Assembly: GCF_011397635.1 (NCBI RefSeq)
Contig: NC_064767.1
Span: forward strand, 21,254,537-21,318,536
From: Epinephelus fuscoguttatus
Taxonomy: Eukaryota; Chordata; Actinopteri; Perciformes; Serranidae
DNA: 64,000 nucleotides
Reading direction: 5' to 3'
Shown: positions 60,201-64,000 of the stretch, one piece after another
Numbering within the stretch: position 1 is the first letter of the stretch
Layout of the letters: every line of letters starts with the position of its first letter
Notes under the pieces: model-generated
The model's input: only the letters and a program-made list of their open reading frames with translations
What the model was told of the DNA's origin: nothing
The model's database searches: none
Made by a program: the position numbers and the translations under genes

Positions 60201-62589
60201 GAGAATTGGCTGGCCCAGTATTTTATTTGCATTTTAGCCCTCAGCTAATTAGAATTGGGATAAAATGATTTAATCATGCATCGTAATGTTATCAGACAGA
60301 ATGGATCAATTCTGATAGTGAAACAAGTCACTTTAAGGGGGTTGTAACGCTCAAAAAAATGGATTCACTGATTTACAGACATCACTGTCCCAATGTAAGT
60401 CAATGGGAAAAAGTATTTTTGGGCCCAGTGGCATCATATGACAAACCCAGAAGTTGTACTCGAGTTTGGACACTCTGTCAAGTTGGTCTCAAAGTCTTGC
60501 ACGCTTCCTGAGGGTCTCATAGCTGATACAGTTGGTGGGTGTAGTTCGGTAGGAAGAAAATAGTTCCTACATGAAAGTGCTCACAACAAGGTCTGTGGAT
60601 TATCTTGAATAACCAGGTCATGATTACTGGAAAGAGACTATGCTGTTTTTCAAAAGTTTTTTTTTTTTTTTTTTGGCGCTTTGAGCACCACAAGCAGAGT
60701 GCAATCTCACTCCATTACGCTGGAGAGAAGGCAGACATCTCAATGGCCAATATCTCCAACACTCTGCAACTCACACCAAAATAATCTAGACTGATAAATA
60801 GCACTATGCAGGTTACATGAAATTTAGATGTATTTTTGATTTTGGGGTGAACTGTCTCTTTAAATATTTCCCTATAAGTTAAAAATTCATGAATAAATAT
60901 GTGTGTATTTATTAAGAGTATGTTAATCTGCTACACAGGACTGTGTGGTTGACAGTGGTCTGGCAACGTGAGCAAATAATCCACCAAATCTCTTAATTAA
61001 AATAAACAAAACTCGGCAGAAATGTTTGTGGAAGATGACTTCATTTACAAAAAGAAGTTGGCTGAGTAAATAAGCATACAGAGCCTTTAAAATTACCATT
61101 CTGCATGTTTTACAACCAGTGTAGATTTTTATAATTGGCATAATTATAACCTAATTTAACAACTAATTCTAGATTTTCTTCAGGGTACCAATTAAATCAG
61201 TCTTTCTGTCACTGCACCAGGAAAAGATGAAGCAGCAGCTTTCAGTCAAAATCTAATTTTGCCTAAATATTTAGATTCCAAAAACACCAAGCAGAATCAC
61301 ATACTTTTTCTTTTTACTCTCAGTACCTACTGCAGCTGCCCTTACAAAGTAGGCACATACTCTTGTGTGGACAATGCATACAACTGGGACATACTACTTT
61401 GTCATAGCATTGCACCTTGAAGTAAAAAAGAAAATGTATGTAATTTGGAGAGCAGCAGATCTAAAAGTTTTCACGTCACGTTTCCTTGGAGATACAACAA
61501 AACGCTAGTTTAAACTTACGTTATAATTGCATACAGTGTAGATTGTGATTGATTGATTATAGTCATTGCAGCTTCTGTCAGCTTTTAATGAGCCGTCATG
61601 TGTCTGTGACTCAGTCAATGTGACGTAGCTTCCGCCTTGCAGAGGATTGTGGGTCAGAACAGCAAGAAAAGCATGCTGACTTTCTAATACAAAATGTGAT
61701 CTTATGTAGTAGGACATTCTGGTATTTTTGGAGGACAAAAATCTGATATATCAGCACTTTAAACACTTTTCTCTGTCGTGACTGTTGACATGGCCAAACA
61801 GTCTGATTATGAGCGACTTGTCAAACAGAAGTGGGACCACAGTGACTTTACATGACTTGTCCCTCCTTCATCTATTATAATAATAGTGTAATGCACTTTG
61901 CCATGCTTTACTGAAGTACTGATGGTCACTGTAGTCTAAACTAAAACTCTCTCTGCTATCATCCTGACATCCTCTATAAGGTTTGCTGATGTCCTCCTGT
62001 CCAGGATACCTGCTGAATATGGTGCCTTGGCTAAATGACATTTATTAACCAGGGTCATTTCAGTCCATCTATATTCTGTTAAGCATTGGGAAATTCATTG
62101 CTGCTCCACTGGGTAGAGGCAGGCTTGCCAAACTGTTCCCATCAGTGGCACTCTATCCAATCACATCCATTTTCATCAGCTGAGTGAGCCTCCGGGCACC
62201 CTTACCGTCTCTCGCCTTTTAGTCTTTGCCTTTGCCTTCAACCTTTAGCTTGGAAAATGACAGTGTACTTGTATTTAAGTGTCTGATTTAGAGTTAGGTA
62301 TCTAACTGTGCAAAACGAAAAACAAACACTGTGAGACGAGCAAGGGTGCATTCTGGATTTAGAGTTCACAAAGTTTTACACAACCTGCCTCCCCCCTTTC
62401 TCACCCAGCTACAAACATCTCCAGGTCTCCATCCCCGTCCACATCAGTGACAGCCACGCCGTAGTTGAGCTGGGTGGGGTTGTTGTCATAGTCAGGAGGA
62501 AGGACGGTCTTGGTTATGGCTGAGAACATGGGCTCTGATCGCTGAGCCGAGGAGATGGCAGGCAGGAACAAAACCAGCCACAACAACAT
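38843..62589 (-). CDS. crtac1: crtac1, whole coding span (14 exons, 634 aa, B/LOTUS-type C-terminus)
   Basis: Fourteen minus-strand exons join at GT/AG sites with matching phase to 1905 nt (634 aa plus stop). Residues 1-16 form a hydrophobic signal peptide. Asp-rich VCBS/FG-GAP loops occur at about 49-57 (DVDGDGDLE), 108-116, 286-294, 338-346 and 397-405. The UnbV/ASPIC domain covers about 430-500. A Ca-binding EGF domain (545-592) has six cysteines at 549, 556, 563, 572, 578 and 591. A 41-residue tail follows. Order and sequence match human CRTAC1 as I recall it (661 aa A form, 645 aa B form). The protein is secreted or surface-held and glycosylated, in cartilage and brain; the B form (LOTUS) antagonises Nogo receptor signalling in mammals. 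Introns run from 105 to 6171 bp. Teleosts may have two copies, and which one this is cannot be decided. Confidence 0.95.
39251..39394 (-). CDS. crtac1: crtac1 coding exon 13 (Ca-binding EGF domain)
   Basis: 144 bp, residues 545-592 plus one base. Acceptor cccttag. Encodes the calcium-binding EGF-like domain: D-K-N-E-C start, six cysteines, TNTYGSYKC, and GFEPNDDGSACV. The donor gtgagt at 39250-39249 keeps the phase 1 boundary of human CRTAC1. Without splicing, the frame stays open for 30 more residues (ending ALPENEMP, TAA at 39161-39159), an alternative terminal-exon form. Confidence 0.95.
39500..39542 (-). CDS. crtac1: crtac1 coding exon 12 (micro-exon)
   Basis: Only 43 bp: residues 531-544 (CGHGFALNENGRCT) plus one base. 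Acceptor tcttacag, donor gtaagt. Matches human CGQGFSQQENGHCM. Phase fits exons 11 and 13 exactly. Confidence 0.94.
39543..40174 (-). other. crtac1: crtac1 intron 11
   Basis: 632 bp, no exon recognised. An open frame running into exon 12 from here encodes a hydrophobic run (near 39660-39746), but it breaks the conserved exon 11-12 join and is regarded as chance. Confidence 0.7.
40175..40320 (-). CDS. crtac1: crtac1 coding exon 11
   Basis: 146 bp, residues 482-530, phase 0 end. Acceptor gaccag, donor gtacag. Encodes KDVATNVEVYWPDGRSSARP and DVNTVLEIHYPRDEEE, matching VEVTWPDGK...VLEILYPRDED of human CRTAC1. The exon itself begins with GTAAGG, which resembles a donor, but the reading frame fixes the boundary. 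Confidence 0.95.
40321..41678 (-). other. crtac1: crtac1 intron 10
   Basis: 1.36 kb, no exon. A SINE-like piece (ggttacaggttcagtccc near 41623-41641) lies some 40 bases downstream of the exon 10 donor on the sense strand. Otherwise nothing recognised. Confidence 0.6.
41679..41847 (-). CDS. crtac1: crtac1 coding exon 10 (UnbV/ASPIC domain)
   Basis: 169 bp, residues 426-481 plus one base of Gly482. Acceptor tcttag, donor gtaagt. Encodes WLRVIPRTKFGAFARGAKVV, then IIDGGSGYLCEMEPVAHFGL, the hallmark of the UnbV/ASPIC domain shared with bacterial homologues. It is the most conserved exon of the gene. Confidence 0.97.
41953..42053 (-). CDS. crtac1: crtac1 coding exon 9
   Basis: 101 bp, residues 392-425, phase 0 end. 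Acceptor tctccag, donor gtgagt. Encodes AVATDFDGDGRLELLISHGE and AAQPLSVYKVNQ. DFDGDGRLE is the last VCBS loop before the UnbV/ASPIC domain. It is too short and fragmented to appear as a clear long ORF, but splices perfectly. Confidence 0.94.
42312..42394 (-). CDS. crtac1: crtac1 coding exon 8
   Basis: 83 bp, residues 364-392 (split at both ends). Acceptor ttgatag, donor gtgagt. Encodes VSRREHGDPQIEELNVGEAS then EPEGRGT, the counterpart of human VIRREHGDPLIEEL. Confidence 0.94.
42474..42875. mobile_element. hAT-like 'cagtgttggaagg' repeat
   Basis: cagtgttggaaggtaagttc, then ctgtacttaagtac and tttacttgagtattttg, a common fish non-autonomous repeat. The right end is eroded. Confidence 0.6.
44087..44132. 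repeat. (GT)n microsatellite next to crtac1 exon 7
   Basis: CA on the sense strand of crtac1, starting about 32 bases after the exon 7 donor at 44164. Confidence 0.95.
44165..44301 (-). CDS. crtac1: crtac1 coding exon 7
   Basis: 137 bp, residues 319-363 plus two bases of Arg364. Acceptor tctcag, donor gtactc. Encodes DIASQKFSMPSPVRTVMVAD and FDNDNELEVFFNNIAYR, nearly identical to human. A long CA tract (sense strand) lies about 32 bases after the donor. Confidence 0.96.
44525..44785. repeat. Diverged piece related to the 13504-14319 element
   Basis: Shares a tttttggagc-aga motif, agagggtgga, ctcatagactgtag-like text and gctgtgaagttgggcatttt with the interior of the element at 13504-14319. 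No ends visible. Confidence 0.5.
45126..46009. mobile_element. DNA transposon with GCCCCATTTCCACCAA termini
   Basis: A perfect 16-bp terminal inverted repeat: GCCCCATTTCCACCAA at 45126-45141 and TTGGTGGAAATGGGGC at 45994-46009. Further inward the arms match loosely (ggtacc, tttccactg). No transposase frame. Confidence 0.8.
46530..46827 (+). mobile_element. ~300-bp repeat, copy A
   Basis: gggtccatgtcattggttcg ... ccgactgtccgcggtgctga ... ccctaaccaagtggtttttg ... gaacaatgggctgtcgaacc. Its own ends are inverted (cattggttcgaca at both). The same sequence is found in reverse orientation at 53222-53523. Confidence 0.8.
46998..47172 (+). mobile_element. tRNA-derived SINE
   Basis: A-box-like tgagtcagtggttagg, B-box-like ggtcacaagttcagtctc, and a 3' part ctgtaagtcaccctggctaa that mirrors the taagtcgctttggataaa tail of fish SINEs. 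Diverged copy. Confidence 0.65.
48170..48199. repeat. (GT)n microsatellite
   Basis: About 15 GT units in crtac1 intron 6. Confidence 0.93.
48785..49130 (+). repeat. Pyrimidine-rich dispersed repeat, LTR-like
   Basis: From gtgtcatgatcctgag through ccccgccctgatttgtttca to gtcttgtcatgag. Its composition and motifs resemble fish LTR or LINE 3' sequences. An open frame of 169 residues (48621-49130) crosses it, but the product is only a low-complexity Leu/Phe/Cys/Val run, so it is not annotated as a gene. Confidence 0.35.
49150..49663. repeat. Pair of ~100-bp direct repeats
   Basis: 49150-49245 and 49563-49663 share gcacatgcatta, gtgtttaaagcaagactgga (second copy gtgcttaaagcaaggctaga) and gttttgcag, about 80% by eye, in the same orientation. 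Confidence 0.8.
50473..50615 (-). CDS. crtac1: crtac1 coding exon 6
   Basis: 143 bp, residues 271-318, ending in phase 0; separated from exon 5 by only 113 bp. Acceptor ctgtag, donor gtgggc. Encodes HGRGVALADFNRDGKTDIVY and GNWNGPHRLY. DFNRDGKTD is another VCBS calcium-binding loop. Confidence 0.95.
50729..50863 (-). CDS. crtac1: crtac1 coding exon 5
   Basis: 135 bp, residues 226-271 (both ends split Gly codons). Acceptor tgtgcag, donor gtgaga. Encodes GRGVVAGPIVSQSLSDVFCD and NEYGPNFLFKNNGDGTFTDV, the FG-GAP-like NGDGTF turn. Confidence 0.95.
51106..51128. repeat. (CA)n microsatellite
   Basis: About 11 CA units; TG on the crtac1 sense strand, 243 bp upstream of exon 5. Confidence 0.93.
53222..53523 (-). 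mobile_element. ~300-bp repeat, copy B (inverted relative to copy A)
   Basis: gcccattggttcgacatccc ... caaaaaccacttggttaggg ... gtggacagtcggactaatgg ... atgacatggaccc. It is the reverse complement of 46530-46827 over nearly its full length with roughly 85-90% identity by eye. Confidence 0.85.
54238..54278. repeat. (CA)n microsatellite next to crtac1 exon 4
   Basis: About 20 CA units with one ct interruption. TG on the sense strand, starting about 20 bases after the exon 4 donor. Confidence 0.95.
54298..54454 (-). CDS. crtac1: crtac1 coding exon 4
   Basis: 157 bp, residues 174-225 plus one base of Gly226. Acceptor ccccag, donor gtgggt. Encodes GTGRYAIYIANYASGNVGPH, ALIEMDEAASDLSQGVIALS and AEQAGVSKLT, matching the human segment closely. 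A TG repeat follows the donor by about 20 bases on the sense strand. Confidence 0.95.
54590..54993. mobile_element. Probable TTAA-type element
   Basis: TTAAAGGCTCGTTTCACCCA at the left; right end inverted TTAAAGGGACAATTTACC. The arms diverge quickly, so this is less sure than the other TTAA elements. Confidence 0.45.
55610..56080. mobile_element. Dispersed repeat ending in AGACCTTTCT hairpin
   Basis: Ends ...agtctgccaagccagacctt then a perfect 12-bp stem (CCAGACCTTTCT / AGAAAGGTCTGG) at about 56026-56057. This end motif is common in fish repeats. The start is not clear. Confidence 0.45.
58588..58660. repeat. GT-rich tracts at the crtac1 exon 3 donor
   Basis: Two GT runs (about 58588-58605 and 58637-58658). 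On the sense strand they are CA runs beginning about 6 bases after the 5' splice site. Confidence 0.9.
58664..58800 (-). CDS. crtac1: crtac1 coding exon 3
   Basis: 137 bp, residues 128-173, ending in phase 0. Acceptor atcaag, donor gtacta. Encodes RATYSDKLFKFRNGRFEDLL and MAGRSVACVDRK. A CA-rich tract starts about 6 bases after the 5' splice site. Confidence 0.95.
59182..59378 (-). CDS. crtac1: crtac1 coding exon 2
   Basis: 197 bp, residues 62 (end) to 128 (start); acceptor ttgacag, donor gtacag. Encodes YNGPNLVLKYDKPKKRLVNI, ALRDRQGNAIGVTACD, and the Asp-rich loop DIDGDGREE, nearly identical to mammalian CRTAC1. Confidence 0.96.
59627..60863. mobile_element. TTAA-flanked foldback transposon with ~330-bp arms
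   Basis: Left TTAAAGGGACAGTTCACACC; right end inverted TTAAAGAGACAGTTCACCCC. Arms 59627 to about 59945 and about 60515-60863 match along their length, including gagtgttggagatat, cagtaatcatgacctgg and ggaactattttcttcctac. No transposase. A poly-T run lies in the right arm (60657-60674). Confidence 0.85.
61370..61740. repeat. Dispersed repeat, copy 2 (related to 27390-28030)
   Basis: gggacatactactttgtcat, cttggagatacaacaaaac, gcagaggattgtgggtcaga and aaaagcatgctga are shared with the first copy. Confidence 0.6.
62405..62589 (-). CDS. crtac1: crtac1 coding exon 1 (signal peptide, first VCBS loop)
   Basis: Residues 1-61 plus two bases of Gly62; donor gtgaga. Starts MLLWLVLFLPAISSAQRSEP, a typical signal peptide with likely cleavage after SSA. 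Then the conserved VLPPDYDNNPTQLNYGVAVT and the Asp-rich loop DVDGDGDLE. I chose the ATG at 62589 because A lies at -3 and an in-frame TAG sits at 62598-62596. A GTG at 62595 would add two residues but is unlikely as a eukaryotic start. The cctttag just upstream looks like a splice acceptor, so an upstream exon could add 5' UTR or a few residues. Confidence 0.85.
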
Positions 62590-64000
62590 CCTCACCTAAA
62601 GGGAAAAACACACCGTTTGCAACAGCTGAATTTGACAAATGTTACTGTCAGAGCTGTTCGTCTTTTCTGCTGCTTCTGCCACTTTTGCTCAAATGCATTT
62701 TTCAGGGGTGCAAAGGTGCAGCAATAATATGTCTGAACAAAGCTGCTGCACATCTGTAGAAAAACATCACAATTCCAATCCAGCAAATTCACACAACACT
62801 TCCACTGAACAGCAGCACACGTTTGCCCTGGCAGCTGAGGCAAATGAGAATGAAATAAAAACTGTAAGTCATACGCTTGCAAACTGCAACACATGCCCTT
62901 GCTGCTAATTCCCCAAATCCATCGCGGGGCAACAACAGCGGGTCGTTGGCAGGGCTTTCTCCTATACTCAGACATAAAGATGAAGATATACCACCGCAAT
63001 CAGCAGCGCTCTGCAGGGTTAGATCTGAACGACCGATCACAGGCAGACGGGCTGAGGAATCACAGGACAGAAAATCCATACGTGGAGCAGGGCATTAGCC
63101 AGAGGCCGAGTGAACACAGAGGAAACCAATACGACCTGATATAACAGACCTGAGGCGCTGCTTCCTCAGAGACAGTGACCAGCTCTAAATTGGGAAAGCT
63201 TTTTTGGATCAAAGGGCCGTGTGATGCACAAGTGTCCTTTTAGTGGCTAGTAGATAAAAGGTGAGCATAGAGGAATTGATCCAATCGACCTGTGAAGTGC
63301 AGACAGGTAGAGTTGGGCTTTCTGATGCTCTGACTGAAAAGAAAAGAGAAACATGACTAAGGGGAGAAAGTAAAGGTCACCTCATTAAGGCCAAAATAAA
63401 GCACTCATCACCAACAACACAGCAAGACTTTCCACACGCAACACACACACTGTCACACTAAATGGTGTTTACAAGCTGACAACTTGATTTGCTCTGCCTG
63501 TGGATTTATGAATGCAGCCCTCGTCATAGCGCCCATTCCATCTGAGCCGTTCCCATCTCTGCTGCAGATTCTCCCTTTCTTCTTAGAGTGTCCAGGTGAT
63601 GTATGGCTCTTTAACATCTCCCTCAACAATTCAATTTAAGATAAAACCGCATTGCCATTTGAGTAATACTCTCAAGAGCACATCGGCAGGGAGAGGAAGC
63701 ACCTCCGCTGACACCTGCAGAAATATGGCCAGGGCTAATGCTAGCTCTGCTGGCAGGCGGCGCAGCGATAACGCTGGCTGGAGAGCTGGTAGTGATGTCG
63801 ACTGTGGCTGTTACCAACAAGGGTTAATTAACAACACCGGGAGCTCAAGATGAGGCAGTTTCTCCACATTAGAGCAGGGTGTAGTGACAAATGGGCTGTG
63901 CTGTTTCACACCACAGAGGGACGCTTTACCAACTTGCTCGTATACTCCATGTAAGATAGGGGCAGGGAGCTATAAATTAAAAAGGAGGAGGAAAAGGAAA
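62590..64000 (-). other. crtac1: Sequence upstream of crtac1 coding exon 1
   Basis: About 1.4 kb that should hold a 5' UTR, an upstream non-coding exon or a promoter. A splice-acceptor-like tttttccctttag lies directly before GTGAGGATG, so the 5' UTR may be split by an intron here. No upstream exon, TATA box or CpG island could be identified with confidence. Confidence 0.4.

Larger units (their letters stand above)
59379..62404 (-). other. crtac1: crtac1 intron 1
   Basis: 3.0 kb, no exon recognised. Mostly a long-armed foldback element (59627-60863) and a copy of the dispersed repeat shared with 27390-28030 (61370-61740). Confidence 0.75.

Noticed and set aside
62593..62595. GTG as start codon of crtac1
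   Set aside because: Non-ATG initiation is not expected; the ATG two codons later has A at -3 and begins a normal signal peptide.

Overview
The window is vertebrate genomic DNA, most likely from a teleost fish. The genes have short exons separated by long AT-rich introns, dinucleotide microsatellites are frequent, and many dispersed short transposons are of kinds common in percomorph fishes. There are no operons, CRISPR arrays, rRNA genes or phage features. Only two protein-coding genes can be supported. They converge tail to tail, the same adjacency and orientation as GOLGA7B and CRTAC1 on human chromosome 10.

Left gene (+ strand, coding span 2392-19009): golga7b, five coding exons giving a predicted 159-residue protein. 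Exons join in frame at canonical GT/AG sites. The first coding exon holds only four codons and lies just after a CpG-rich stretch that is probably the promoter and 5' UTR. The product belongs to the GOLGA7/GCP16 family, palmitoylated partners of DHHC protein acyltransferases (ZDHHC5 for GOLGA7B).

Middle (19010-38842): intergenic or untranslated sequence with no supportable coding exon. It holds nested transposon remnants, a palindromic foldback element, hAT-like elements with recognisable target-site duplications, and a GT tract of about 108 bp.

Right gene (- strand, coding span 38843-62589): crtac1 (cartilage acidic protein 1; the B form is also called LOTUS in brain). Fourteen coding exons join in frame at every junction to a 634-residue secreted or surface protein. 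Its order is signal peptide, FG-GAP/VCBS repeats with Ca-binding Asp-rich loops, UnbV/ASPIC domain, Ca-binding EGF-like domain, then a short C-terminal tail matching the CRTAC1-B/LOTUS tail. Any upstream 5' exon would lie in 62600-64000 and was not identified.

Repeats: at least eight elements flanked by TTAA or TTAA-like ends (1-370, 5281-6242, about 13504-14319, 14575-14764, 17197-17558, 36659-37485, 54590-54993, 59627-60863) suggest non-autonomous piggyBac- or Kolobok-type DNA transposons. hAT-like elements, a LINE fragment, tRNA-derived SINEs and a pair of oppositely oriented ~300-bp repeats on either side of crtac1 exons 5-6 are also present. I found no undescribed multi-gene system. The points most worth following up are the crtac1 C-terminal alternatives, the inverted repeats that could promote exon circularisation, and CA/TG tracts close to several 5' splice sites. 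The two genes have no known shared pathway; their adjacency is positional synteny.
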